From positions 1 to 64,000 of the forward strand of contig CAIUGM010000012.1 of NCBI GenBank assembly GCA_903898675.1: DNA of 64,000 bases, read 5' to 3'. The notes below the pieces were generated by a model that saw only the letters and a program-made list of their open reading frames with translations, was not told the DNA's origin and did no database searches. The first letter of the stretch is position 1; every line of letters starts with the position of its first letter. Positions 8,836-18,800 of this stretch are shown piece by piece. The stretch comes from an uncultured Verrucomicrobiota bacterium (GTDB taxonomy: Bacteria > Verrucomicrobiota > Verrucomicrobiia > Opitutales > Opitutaceae). The position numbers and the translations under genes were made by a program.

Positions 8836-9285
8836 TCAGGTCCCGGCCACCGGTCTGACTTCGTACAGCTCGCGCACCGACTCGCGCAGCAGCACGATGA
8901 TCGTGAATACGCCCAGGATCGTGCCCAAGGGCATGTGAACGCAATTCAGCCCTGCAACGACCAGTGTGAACGTGCGGTGCCGCTTCGCGCGAAGACTGAA
9001 GGCGGCCAGCAGGTTCAGGATGAGGCAGGTCACCAGCCAGACGGCAGCCACCAGATAGAACCACTTGAAGATCGCAAAGAATTCCGCCGGGGGCGGCCCA
9101 CCCTTCTGTCCTTCCCACAGCTTCGGGTTGGCGAAGAAGAAATTCATGAACGAGTAGTGGGCGAAAACAAACAGCAGCCCGAGCAGGGCCAGGCCCGCCC
9201 CGACGAAGTGGAAGATCGCGAGCAGCTTCAGGTGATCGGCGTCCACTTTGCGTTGATCGCGCAGCAAGGGGGGAAGTTCGCTCAT
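8836..9285 (-). CDS. small membrane protein, about four transmembrane helices
   Basis: A 149-residue product starting MSELPPLLRDQRKVDADHLK, followed by hydrophobic stretches at about 20-43 (LLAIFHFVGAGLALLGLLFV), 73-96 (FKWFYLVAAVWLVTCLIL) and in the C-terminal third (FTLVVAGLNCVHMPLG, ILGVFTIIVLL). The DADHLKLLAIFHFV start resembles small DUF-type membrane proteins of Verrucomicrobiota and Planctomycetota. The start at 9285 gives a clean soluble N-terminus; the longer frame overlaps the divergent yedK upstream region. Function unknown. Confidence 0.7.
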   Translation of the reverse strand: MSELPPLLRDQRKVDADHLKLLAIFHFVGAGLALLGLLFVFAHYSFMNFFFANPKLWEGQKGGPPPAEFFAIFKWFYLVAAVWLVTCLILNLLAAFSLRAKRHRTFTLVVAGLNCVHMPLGTILGVFTIIVLLRESVRELYEVRPVAGT

Positions 9286-9408
9286 GGGGATGCACGAAAC
9301 ATGGGCCGACGGCGACGGCTTGTCGAGATTGGCGGGAAGTCCACTGCTCCGGGCCGGACCGCAACGGAACGGTTGCACCCGCGCCGGCAGCGGTTTGGCT
9401 CGGTCGGC

Positions 9409-10110
9409 ATGTGCGTCCGTTACACCCTGCATAACCTTGAGGCCGCGCTGAGCGCCATCGCCCGCGCCCTGGACCGTCAATTCGCCTCACCCGAGTGGGC
9501 GCGACCGAAGCACAACATCACGCTCACCCACGTCGTCTCGACGGTGGCCATCAGCGACGGGGAACCGGTCGTGCGCGGCATGGCCTGGGGGCTCGTGCCG
9601 CCTTACGCCGGCGGAGCCGCGCAGTTAATGCCCAATGCCGCCGCCGAGAAGGCCGCGTCCTCCCCTGCTTTCCGGGAGGCCACGGCCACCCGCCGGTGTC
9701 TCGTGCCCGCGAACGGCTTCTATGAGTGGGCGACGGCCGGAAAACTTAAACTGCCCCACCTCTTCACGCTGCGGGACGAAGAACCCTTCGCCTTCGCCGG
9801 GATTTGGTCCCCCCGGGCCGACGCGGATCTGCCGCCGGCGTTCGCCATCCTGACAACCGTGCCCAATGAACTCGTCGCCCCGATCCACCACCGCATGCCC
9901 GTGATTCTCACCCGGGAAACCATGCCCCGCTGGATCGGCACCGCGCCGTTGCCGGCGGCGGAGTACCACGCCTTGACGCGGCCGCTGGACTACCGGCGGA
10001 TGCAACAGCGTCCGGTCAGCCGCTTCGTGAATAACTCCCGCAATGACGGGCCGCAGTGCCTGGCCCCGGCTGAACCGGATTTCGCCGAACCCGAGCTTGA
10101 TTTCTCCTGA
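9409..10110 (+). CDS. yedK: SOS response-associated peptidase (SRAP/YedK/HMCES)
   Basis: A 233-residue SRAP protein. Catalytic Cys2 follows the initiator Met (MCVRYTLH), and the conserved NGFYEW and HHRMPVILT blocks, which supply the active-site Glu and His, are present. The enzyme forms a covalent crosslink with abasic sites in single-stranded DNA and so protects them from cleavage. The ATG at 9409 is certain because Cys2 must directly follow the start. It diverges from the small membrane-protein gene; the 123-bp gap between them must hold both promoters. Confidence 0.93.
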   Translation: MCVRYTLHNLEAALSAIARALDRQFASPEWARPKHNITLTHVVSTVAISDGEPVVRGMAWGLVPPYAGGAAQLMPNAAAEKAASSPAFREATATRRCLVPANGFYEWATAGKLKLPHLFTLRDEEPFAFAGIWSPRADADLPPAFAILTTVPNELVAPIHHRMPVILTRETMPRWIGTAPLPAAEYHALTRPLDYRRMQQRPVSRFVNNSRNDGPQCLAPAEPDFAEPELDFS

Positions 10111-10161
10111 AGCGCGCGGCGACCGCCGTCGAGCGCCCCCGGACAATCCCACCTCTGCCGC

Positions 10162-13100
10162 TCAGGTCGCCGGCTCGCGCTGCAATTCAATGGCCAGGCT
10201 GCGGCAGGCCTTCAGGTCGGTTTTCCCGGTGCCCAGCATCGGGATTTTCTCGACCCGACGCACGACCCGCGGAATCCACAGGTTGGGCAACCCGATCTCC
10301 AGCAGGCGCGCACGCAGCTGCTCGACCGTCACGTCCTGGGTGGTGAGCAACACGAGGGCTTCGCCCTTGGTCGGATCGGGCACACCCACCACGACCGCCG
10401 ACGGGCCGTCGGTCTGATCCCAGTCAAACGCCTCGATGATGCGCTGCTCGATCGTGCCGTGGGGCACAATCTCGCCGCCGATCTTGGAGAAGCGGGCCAG
10501 CCGCCCCTCGATGTGGAGGAAACCGTCATCGTCAAACCGGCCGAGGTCGCCCGTGACGAACCAGCCGTTCTTCAGGGCCGCGGCGGTTTTCTCCGGGTCC
10601 TTCAGGTAGCCGGAAAATACATTCGCCCCCCGCAGCCAGACCATGCCCGTGGAATTCATGGGCAGTTCCGCGCCCGTCTCGGGATCCACGATCCGGGCGG
10701 TCATGCCCGGCATAAGCCGGCCGACGGCGCCGGTCTTCTTGCCCAGCTGCGGCTCCGCGGTGGACGTCGTGATCGCCGGGTGGTGCTGGTTGATGTTGGT
10801 CGCCGGGGTCGTCTCGGTCAGGCCGTAACCCTGCAGGATCTCGATGCCGAACTGCGCGAGAAACGCATCGTACAGGTCCAGCGGCAGTTTTTCCGCACCG
10901 GTGACCACCAGGTTGAGCGACTTGAGCTCCTCGCGGGTGGCCTTCTTGAGGAACGGCCGGATGAAGGTCGGGGCGCCGACGAGGACCGTGGCCTTTTCCT
11001 GCTGGATGGCCTCGACGATTTTCCGGGTGTCGAGCGGGCTGGGCAGCGTCACGACCTGGCAGCCGCGGAGCAGCGGGTACCACAGCGTGACGGTAAACCC
11101 GAAGGAGTGGAACACAGGCAGGCAGGCCAGCATGACGGCGGTGTCGGGCAAAATCGAAAGCGAGGAAATCTGCGCGCAGTTCGCCAGGATGTTGCGGTGG
11201 GACAGCACCACGCCCTTCGGTTCGCCCGAGCTGCCGCTCGTGAACAGCAGGCTCGCCTCCGCCTTGTCGCCGATGCGGGGCAGCCCGAGCAGGTTCGGAA
11301 TCCACTGGTTCGGCAACAGCCAGGCGGCCAGCAGCCAGGGCAGGATCGCCTTCTTTCCGCCCATGGCCTCGATCTCCTGCTTGAGGTCGAGGGTGTGTTC
11401 CGGAAACGGAAAGCCGGGAATCTTGGCGCGCATCGCCTCGGCGGTAATGACCGTCTCGATCTCGCCGATGCGCAGGCTGGCTTCCACCGCGGCCCGGCCG
11501 GCCGTGAAGTTGAGGTTGACGGGGGTCTTGCCCGCGCAGGCGACCGCCAGGTTCACGATATGCGCGCCGGCGCCGGGCGGCAGGACGATGCCCACGCGTT
11601 TCCCGGGCACCGTCCGGCGGATGCGCCGCGAGAGCGCGGCCGCCACCGCGAGCAGTTCGGCGGCAGAAATCGCCCGCCGCTCAGCGGTCCGGTCGACAAT
11701 CTCCACATGCCGCGGGCGTCGCGCCAGCGAACGGACCACCTCGCGCGCCAAGTGCCGGCGGAGCACCGGCCGCTCCTGAAACGCCCGTTCGCCGAGGTCC
11801 AGCATCGCGAGGCGGGCCGCATCCCGGTCGGCCCGCTCAAAGGGAATCGGCCGCCCGAAGATGACGCAGACCGGCGTGGGCATGAGCCGCGGGGCCTTCC
11901 AAAGGTAGCGGTTGCCCGCGAAGGAATAGACGGAGCCCCACAACCCGTCGATCACGGCGGGTACCACCGGCACGCGGGCCTGCCGCGCCATCGCCTCGAA
12001 GCCGCGCTTCAGTTCCATCAACTGGCCGGTGCGCGAGATCGCGCCCTCGGGGAAAACACAGACCAGTTCCCCGCGCTGGAGCGCCTCGACCGCCGTGCGG
12101 ATGCCCTTGAGGGGTTTATTCGGCGCCACCGGAATCACGCCCAGGGCCCGGAACAGAAACCGGACCGTCGGGCTCCGGGCAAAGCCCGCAAATGCCACGA
12201 AGCGCAGCGGCCGCGGTGCGGCGATCTGCAGCACGACCGCATCCACGTAGGAAAGGTGGTTGCAGAGCACGAGGGCGCCACCCGCCGGCAGGAGCTTGTG
12301 GCCCCGCACCCGGACCCGGTAAAAAATCGGCCCGATCAGCCGCATCACCGTGCACAGGGTCTGGTGCGGCAGGTGCCAGAGCGCGTAGCCGAGCATGACC
12401 AGCGTCAGGCCGGTCAGCGCAAACAACTGCGTAGCCGGGTTCCAGTCGAGGAGAGTCTGCCCGGCACAAAGCACGAACAGGCCGTTGGCGGCCAGGCCCG
12501 CGATGCTGTCGAGCAGCCCGACGGCCGCCAGCACCCGGCCGCGCCGGCCCGCGCTGGCGGTTTCCTGAATGAACGCGTAGAGCGGCACGAGAAAAAGTCC
12601 CGAGGCAAAGCCGGCCAGCACGAGCCAGGCGTCGAACGCGGGGCCGGCGTGACCGATGAGCCCGAGGGCGAGCACCGCGCCCGCCAGCAGCACTCCGCCG
12701 ATCGGGGCGAGGCCGAGTTCCACGCCCCGGCGGGAAAGCGCCCCGGCCGTGAAGTTGCCCACCAGCGTGCCGACGCCGAGGAGCAGCGCCATGAAACCGG
12801 ATGCCGTCGCGGAGCCGACACTGCCCTCGTGCAGCTCGGCCCCAAGCTGGATCAGCAGCACGAGCAGGTAGGCGCCCATGCCATAGAAAAACATGATGCC
12901 GAACGTGGCGCGCATGAGCGGGCGCTCGCGCCACAGCTCCATGATCTGGTGGCCGTGCTGCCAGAACAGCCTGGCCCGGAAAGGTTCGTTCGATTGCGCC
13001 ACGGTCGGTGCGACCAGCTGGAAAACCAGCCACGAGAGCACCGAGAAAACCGCCAGCACCACCGCGGTGAGGAGCGCACCGTTCCAGGCCGCATCCACCG

Positions 13101-13626
13101 GCACCAAACCCTGGGAGAGTTTATACTGAGTCAGCTGGTCGAAGAGCCAGCCGCCGCCGAAGATGCCGCCGAGAATGAACGCGACTGACAGCATTTCCAT
13201 GAGGCCGACCGCGCGGGGGAGGCCCTGGGCGCTCACCAGCTCGCGCAAAATGCCGCGCTTGGCCGGGGCAAACACCGTCGCCTGCATCGCCAGCAGGACA
13301 AAGCAGGCCACGGCGCCCCACAGGGAATGCCACCAGAGCGCGGCCGTCAGCAACAGCATGCACACCGCCTGGACCCCGAGCGAAACACTCAGCACCTTGC
13401 TCTTCGCAAACCGGTCCACGACCCACCCGGCCAGGGGCGAAAACGCGATGAACGGCAACACCAGCAACGCACTGAGCAAACCGCGGATGACGTTGGGATC
13501 GGAGCCGCCGAGCACGCCCGGAAACTGCGCCAGGGCAATCAGCATGAACTTGGCCGCATTGTCATTGAAGGTGACCTGGGCCTGCGCGCCCAGGAGCGCA
13601 GCCAGTGAAACGCGGGGTGATTTCAT
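10162..13626 (-). CDS. LplT-PlsC-acyl-ACP synthetase fusion (Aas-like acyltransferase)
   Basis: A 1154-residue three-part protein. Residues 1 to about 420 form an MFS transporter of LplT type (FNDNAAKFMLIALAQF, multiple hydrophobic helices). The middle is a PlsC acyltransferase with the HX4D box in NHLSYVDAVVLQ and the FPEGAISRTG block. The C-terminal 500 residues are an AMP-binding ligase with LLFTSGSSGEPKGVVLSHRN, QGYGLTETTPATN and the TGDLGRFDDDGFLHIEGR signature. This set imports lysophospholipid, activates fatty acid and re-acylates the lipid at the inner membrane. The start at 13626 (MKSPRVSLAALL) is the family start. Confidence 0.92.
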   Translation of the reverse strand: MKSPRVSLAALLGAQAQVTFNDNAAKFMLIALAQFPGVLGGSDPNVIRGLLSALLVLPFIAFSPLAGWVVDRFAKSKVLSVSLGVQAVCMLLLTAALWWHSLWGAVACFVLLAMQATVFAPAKRGILRELVSAQGLPRAVGLMEMLSVAFILGGIFGGGWLFDQLTQYKLSQGLVPVDAAWNGALLTAVVLAVFSVLSWLVFQLVAPTVAQSNEPFRARLFWQHGHQIMELWRERPLMRATFGIMFFYGMGAYLLVLLIQLGAELHEGSVGSATASGFMALLLGVGTLVGNFTAGALSRRGVELGLAPIGGVLLAGAVLALGLIGHAGPAFDAWLVLAGFASGLFLVPLYAFIQETASAGRRGRVLAAVGLLDSIAGLAANGLFVLCAGQTLLDWNPATQLFALTGLTLVMLGYALWHLPHQTLCTVMRLIGPIFYRVRVRGHKLLPAGGALVLCNHLSYVDAVVLQIAAPRPLRFVAFAGFARSPTVRFLFRALGVIPVAPNKPLKGIRTAVEALQRGELVCVFPEGAISRTGQLMELKRGFEAMARQARVPVVPAVIDGLWGSVYSFAGNRYLWKAPRLMPTPVCVIFGRPIPFERADRDAARLAMLDLGERAFQERPVLRRHLAREVVRSLARRPRHVEIVDRTAERRAISAAELLAVAAALSRRIRRTVPGKRVGIVLPPGAGAHIVNLAVACAGKTPVNLNFTAGRAAVEASLRIGEIETVITAEAMRAKIPGFPFPEHTLDLKQEIEAMGGKKAILPWLLAAWLLPNQWIPNLLGLPRIGDKAEASLLFTSGSSGEPKGVVLSHRNILANCAQISSLSILPDTAVMLACLPVFHSFGFTVTLWYPLLRGCQVVTLPSPLDTRKIVEAIQQEKATVLVGAPTFIRPFLKKATREELKSLNLVVTGAEKLPLDLYDAFLAQFGIEILQGYGLTETTPATNINQHHPAITTSTAEPQLGKKTGAVGRLMPGMTARIVDPETGAELPMNSTGMVWLRGANVFSGYLKDPEKTAAALKNGWFVTGDLGRFDDDGFLHIEGRLARFSKIGGEIVPHGTIEQRIIEAFDWDQTDGPSAVVVGVPDPTKGEALVLLTTQDVTVEQLRARLLEIGLPNLWIPRVVRRVEKIPMLGTGKTDLKACRSLAIELQREPAT

Positions 13627-13753
13627 GCGGGGTGCGCAGAACTCTGCGGGTGTCCCGCCGGTCGGCAAGACCTTCCTTTGCCGCCACTAAGCGGAGAATT
13701 TTCCGCCCTCTGCCCGATCGAGCATGCTGACTCCGGCCGACGGCTGAACACCA

Positions 13754-14839
13754 CTAGCGCGCCGGCTCGGCGGACTTCCATTGCGCACCAATCTCGCGCA
13801 GGCGGGCCAGCTGTGGGCCGGAAATGAGCCCGTCCCGGTCGGGCGGCACGTCGAGGAGGTAATTCGTGCTGCGGGCATTGCAGGCCCGCAGCCGGGCCAC
13901 CACTTCCCCGGCGGTCTGCAAATCCGAGGGCCGGGTTGCCTCGCGCCAAAACCACCGCGCGCCGGTCTGGATCGTGTCGCAAACCTCCGTCGGCCGGGCA
14001 TTGCCCGCCGGCGGGAGCGTGGTCTTCCAGGGAAACTCGATGCCCAGCACATCGGACTCATCCAGGCTGCGGGCGTTGTTGCCCAGCACGAGGCAATGCG
14101 GCTGCAGCGACTTCAGGTATGCCCGGATTTCCGGCCACTGTGCCGCGGTGTACTTGTTGTCGTACTGGTCGATCCAAAGCAGATCCACCGGGCCGTAGTT
14201 GGTCAGCATTTCCGCGAGCTGGCGCTTCATGAACCCCACGTAGTCGCCGGCCGCCTCCGGCGGGAGGCCATGCAGGTTGGGCCGGCCCGGCGGCGGGGCG
14301 TTGTGATGGGCCGCATCGGAATAATCACCGGGGAAACAATAATAGAGCCCGACCTTCAGGCCGCGCGAACGGCAGGCGTCCACGAACTCGCGGACGATGT
14401 CGCCCTGCCCGCCACGAAAATTCTTGAACAACGTGATGTCGTGGGTCGTGACGGCGCTATCGTAGAGCGCGATGCCTTCCGTGTGTTTCACGGTCAGCAC
14501 CAGGTACGTCATGCCCGCGGCCCTGGCGGCATCGGCCCACTGCCCGCAGTCGAGCTTCGTCGGATTGAACAGCGCCGGGTCCTCGTAACCGCCCGCCCAG
14601 TCATTGTCGGCGAAGGTGCCGAGGTTGAAATGGATGAACATCCCAAAGCGCCAGGTCATGAAGTCGCGCTGCTCGGTCGATAGCGTCACCGTTTCCGCGG
14701 TCCCGGCGGCGATCGCGGACGAGGCCAGCAGGGCAAAAACCAGGACTGCCCGGGCGACGGGGTTGATCCGCGGGGTTGGCTTCACCCGGCGATTCAGCGA
14801 AGCGACAGGCCCGGCGTCAAGCGAGGCTTCGGCGCCCAT
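13754..14839 (-). CDS. GH29-type alpha-L-fucosidase, secreted
   Basis: A 361-residue protein with an N-terminal signal sequence (VARAVLVFALLASSAIAA) and a GH29 (beta/alpha)8 domain: WRFGMFIHFNLGTF, YLVLTVKHTEGIALYDS, VGLYYCFPGDYSD, and VDLLWIDQYDN, where the Asp after LLWI is expected to be the nucleophile. It lacks the C-terminal beta-sandwich of larger fucosidases. It probably trims fucosylated polysaccharide in the periplasm. An in-frame GTG at 14785 would give a shorter signal peptide. It starts 8 bp after the sigma-factor stop, suggesting cotranscription. Confidence 0.85.
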   Translation of the reverse strand: MGAEASLDAGPVASLNRRVKPTPRINPVARAVLVFALLASSAIAAGTAETVTLSTEQRDFMTWRFGMFIHFNLGTFADNDWAGGYEDPALFNPTKLDCGQWADAARAAGMTYLVLTVKHTEGIALYDSAVTTHDITLFKNFRGGQGDIVREFVDACRSRGLKVGLYYCFPGDYSDAAHHNAPPPGRPNLHGLPPEAAGDYVGFMKRQLAEMLTNYGPVDLLWIDQYDNKYTAAQWPEIRAYLKSLQPHCLVLGNNARSLDESDVLGIEFPWKTTLPPAGNARPTEVCDTIQTGARWFWREATRPSDLQTAGEVVARLRACNARSTNYLLDVPPDRDGLISGPQLARLREIGAQWKSAEPAR

Positions 14840-14847
14840 GCGCCGGC

Positions 14848-15600
14848 TCAGGCCATCGCAAAGCTCGGCGCCGGCAGCGAACGGACCGGCTCGAAGAAGC
14901 TGGTGACATTGGATTCCTCGCCAAATTCCGGTGCCAGTTGCAGCAGGAGCGCGCGCAGGCGTTCCCGCGCGCGGGCGATGCGGCTTTTCACCGTGCCCAC
15001 GTTGATGCCGAGGGCCGCGGCGATTTCCTCATACGAGAGGTTGCGGATGGTGCGCATCGTCAGGATTTCGCGGTGCGACTCCTCGAGCCGCTCCATGCAC
15101 TCGGAGATGAGCTCGACGAATTCGCTGGTCATGGATTCCGTGCGCGGTCCGGCGCTGCCGTCCGAAAGCACCCCGGCCAGCGAAACGCTGCTGCCTTCCA
15201 CCACCGCGCGGTCGATGGAGATCGTGTCCTGGCGGCGGCGGCGGAAATAAAACCAGTAGCGGTTGCGCGCGAGGTTGAGGCCGATGCAGTACAGCCACGT
15301 TGCGAGCGAGGAGTCCCCGCGGAAATTCGCCAGGGCCCGGTGGGCCCGGATGAAGGTGTCCTGGGCGACCTCCTCCGCGTCGGCCTGATTGTGCAGCGTC
15401 TGGTTGGCCAGCGAGCGGATGCGCGAATAATAGCGCTGGATGATCTCGCTGAAGGCGGATTCATCCCCGGCGTTGAAGCGCTGAACCAGCCCGGCATCAT
15501 AAGCCGCCTCGGCCTTGTTCTTCGACTTCGTCGTCGCTTGTTCGGTTTGCTCGGCGTCGCAATTTTCGGAACGGGAACGGTCAGGGCGCAGGTTGCTCAT
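14848..15600 (-). CDS. ECF-type RNA polymerase sigma factor
   Basis: A 250-residue sigma-70 family protein. Region 2 spans about 40-115 (GDESAFSEIIQRYYSRIRSL, DAEEVAQDTFIRAHRALANF, WLYCIGLNLARNRYW). Region 4 spans about 165-215 (SHREILTMRTIRNLSYEEI, GTVKSRIARARERLR). The linker is long, and a roughly 30-residue tail follows region 4. The first 35 residues are charged. No anti-sigma gene is adjacent; the gene seems cotranscribed with the fucosidase. The ATG at 15600 (MSNLRPDRSRSEN) is chosen over an upstream one with an atypical leader. Confidence 0.9.
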   Translation of the reverse strand: MSNLRPDRSRSENCDAEQTEQATTKSKNKAEAAYDAGLVQRFNAGDESAFSEIIQRYYSRIRSLANQTLHNQADAEEVAQDTFIRAHRALANFRGDSSLATWLYCIGLNLARNRYWFYFRRRRQDTISIDRAVVEGSSVSLAGVLSDGSAGPRTESMTSEFVELISECMERLEESHREILTMRTIRNLSYEEIAAALGINVGTVKSRIARARERLRALLLQLAPEFGEESNVTSFFEPVRSLPAPSFAMA

Positions 15601-15833
15601 GGGATGGGAGTGGGTGGATGGTTTATAATCGTCCCCACGCAGTAACTTAGCCCATGCCAGCAATCCCAGATTAAATGCATCACCCTGGCCATTAACGGTT
15701 TATTTCACATTCACTCCACAGGCTCCACCCTGCGCAAAGCACCCGATGATGCACTCTGCGAGATTCGCGCGCCACGTCCTTGCATTTTGCAAGAGCACTG
15801 GCGTGACGGAGCCCAGTGCCCCGATTCCACTGA

Positions 15834-18800
15834 TCAGTTATCCGGCGAGAGGATTTCCGAGAGCTTGGCCGTGGCGATTTTCGTGAAGTAAGCCGAGGGG
15901 TCGGGCTTCGCCAGGGAACCGGCGACCGTGACGGGCAGCTGCGTCTTCGCGTAGCCCAGCTCATCCTTGGTGCCGTCCAGCAGCCGCAGCTTGCCCAATA
16001 GCTGCTCGATTTTGCCGCGGCCGGCGAATGCCAGGGAAAGACTGAGCGGTTGGTCCAGGAGCGGCTTGCCCGCCGTGTACGTGACCGTGCCTTTGCCCAG
16101 CAGCCGGATCTCGGGCGCGATCAGGCTGATGTCCTCCAATGTGACGTTGAGCGATTCATCGCGGACGAGCCGCAGGCTGAGCTGGTCGTATTTGAGTTCG
16201 GCCACACTCTGCGCCAGCTGATCCACAAAGTAGGCGGATCCCGCCACCTTCTCCGCGGCCTTGGTGACCTTGTCCGAGCCAAAAATGGAACCGAACACCG
16301 AGGCACCCAGTTCCACGGCCTTCGAGGTCATCGAGACTTTGCTGCTGGTGCGTTGCAATCCGCGGAAGACGCCCTGCCGGCTGGTCAGTTCAAACCGGCC
16401 CCGGGTTTGTTCCGCCGTCTGTCCGACCGAGGCACCCTGCCCCTCGAGGTGCCCGTTGACCGCGAAGATGCCCTCGAGGGCCGCGGGTTTGGCCGGCTCG
16501 ATGGCCTTGAAGAATTTACCCGCATCAAACTCGGTCAGCGAAAAATCCCCCGCCAGCGCATAGGGCTGCGCACCGGCGGTGAACTTGAGTTCGCCTGCCG
16601 ACTTGAACCGGCTTTTTTCGCCGAAGGCGGCGTCGAGGCGGGTCAGCGTCACGCGCGCCGGAGTCAGCTGCACGAGACCGGTCAGGCCGGTCATCGACCA
16701 GTCCTTCCCCCGCGTGACGGACTTGACGTCGAGCGCCAGCTGCCCGTTGAAACGCGACCAGGCTGCGACCGCGTCCGCCGCCAGCGCTGGCGGCGACGTC
16801 ACCGGCCCGACCGGTTGCTCCACCGCGGCCGCGGAGGTCAGGAAAACCCCGAGCAGCGACAGCGCGTCCGCCAACTCGACGTGTTCGCCGGCCAGTTTGC
16901 CGTCCAGCGTGAAGCCGCGGCCGGCCGGGGCCAGCTCGAGGGCAAAGTTCAAATCGGAGCGCTGCCCGCCGCGATCCAACAGGAGCGGCGCCTGGACCGA
17001 CAGCTTGCCGTCCGCTTGGGCGATGGCCCGGAAGCTCAGGTTGGCAACCGGCAGGGTCTGGCCGCTGGCGGCCGAGACCAGGCCGTTCATCGTCAGGCGC
17101 GCCTCCACCTGCCGGGCCGCACCCAGTGCCACCCGCACCTCGCCACTCACATGGCCCTGCGCGACCGCCTCGGTGCCCGCAAACAACGGCTGCCGGGCGA
17201 GAGTCGGAACTTCCAGGGCGAAGGTCAGGTTGCCATGCAGTCCCGCCGCCTCCGTGTGCGTCCCTTCGCCCCGGAGCGTGACCACCGTGGCACCGGTCGT
17301 GTCCTTGACCGTCACCTCGCCGGTCTGCACCCGCCCGCCAATGCCACCGGTCAGCTCAAAGACCGGCAGGGCCTCAATCGCCAGCCCCGTGAGCGCCCGC
17401 TGTCCATCCTGCGTCAGGGAAACATCCGCCAGCTTGAACGCCGACACGGCGTGCAGTGAAAGCTTGTCGCCGTCGGCCGTCAGTACGAACTCCCCTTGCT
17501 CCACCTTGCCCCCGACCTGCGCGCCGGGCTGGCCCGCCGCGACACTGCCCAGCGGTATGTGACCGAACGTGAAACGCATCAGGTCCACGGCGGATTTTTC
17601 GTGGCCAGCCGTCTGGCGCGTCGCCAGGTCAAAATCGAACGCCCGCAGGGCTGCGGCCTGGAAGTAAGGCGCGCCGGCGGCATCCGTCACTGTGGCGCCG
17701 AGCCGCCGAAGCTCGATTTTTCCCCTGGCCAGATCGACCCCCGGCTCGGCATTTGGCAGGTCAACCTTCGCACCGGTCAGCGTGAAATCGGTTTCGCCCG
17801 TCGCCTTCACCGGACCCCATGGCAGCCACGGGGCCAGCAGCGCAGGCAGATCGGCCGTGCCACCGACCGAGATGGCCATGGCCGGGTTCTCCGACAGCGG
17901 AGCGGTAATAGTGAGTCGCGCCGCAACCGCATCGCCCGCTGCCGTGCTCAACTTGAACTCGCTGATCCTGACCTGCACTTCCTGACCGGTAAGCACCACT
18001 TCAGGATTCAGGCTGACGGCGGCCTTGGCGAGCAGCACCCGCCCTTCCTGCACCACCGTGAGCCCGTCAACCTTCAACGGTTCGGCCGCGCGGAGCAGCA
18101 GGCGGTCCGGCTCGGCCGAGACCATCAGCCGGCCGGTGATCATGCCGCCCGAAACATCCGCCTCGTGAATAAACGGCCGCACCCATGCCACAGGCAGGCC
18201 GTGCAACTGGAGGCTGAGCACATCACCCGCCGTCGAGCCGCCGACCTTGAGCCGGCCTTCCAGCAAATTGAACTCCGCCGCACTGGAGGCGTGCAGCTCA
18301 AGCACCGGTTGGTCGCCGCTGAGCTGCAGTTCCAGTTGACGCAGGCGGGCCACCCCATCCGTCTCGGCGAGGTCGAACTGGGCCTCCAGCTTGACCGGCC
18401 CGATGGCGCGCCAGGACGGGTCGATGGCCTCGAGCCGGCTCGCCGCCACCGCCAGGTTGCCCTGGAGGCTGACCGAGCGCGTTCCAGGCTTAACGGCAAA
18501 GCGCCCCGCCCCGCGCACATCGAAATCCGGCAGGGCCACGCCCAGCACGAAGGGCTCCACCTGGGGTGCGCTCGCCTTGAGGGTCCATTGGCCGGCATAC
18601 TCCTTCTGTCCCGCGGGCAAGGCGGCCTGCAGGGTCAGCAAATTCGCCGCGGTGCCGTGAATCAGCGTGTCCACACTGGCCGAGTAATTCTCGCCGGCCT
18701 GATCCCGGCTCAACGTCGCGGAGATCTTCAACTGGTTCTGCTCGGAAAACGTCTTGCCCTCCGCATCCACCACCGCAGTCAGGCTGATCCGGTCGAAGGC

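Noticed and set aside
10459-13188. 909-codon plus-strand open frame opposite the acyltransferase fusion
   Set aside because: It is antisense to a gene with clear domains; the product is Arg/Gly/Glu/His-rich with no motif, as expected from GC-rich complementary codons.
15692-15964. 90-codon minus frame upstream of the sigma factor region
   Set aside because: It overlaps the end of the AsmA-like gene in another frame and is Arg/Ser-rich.
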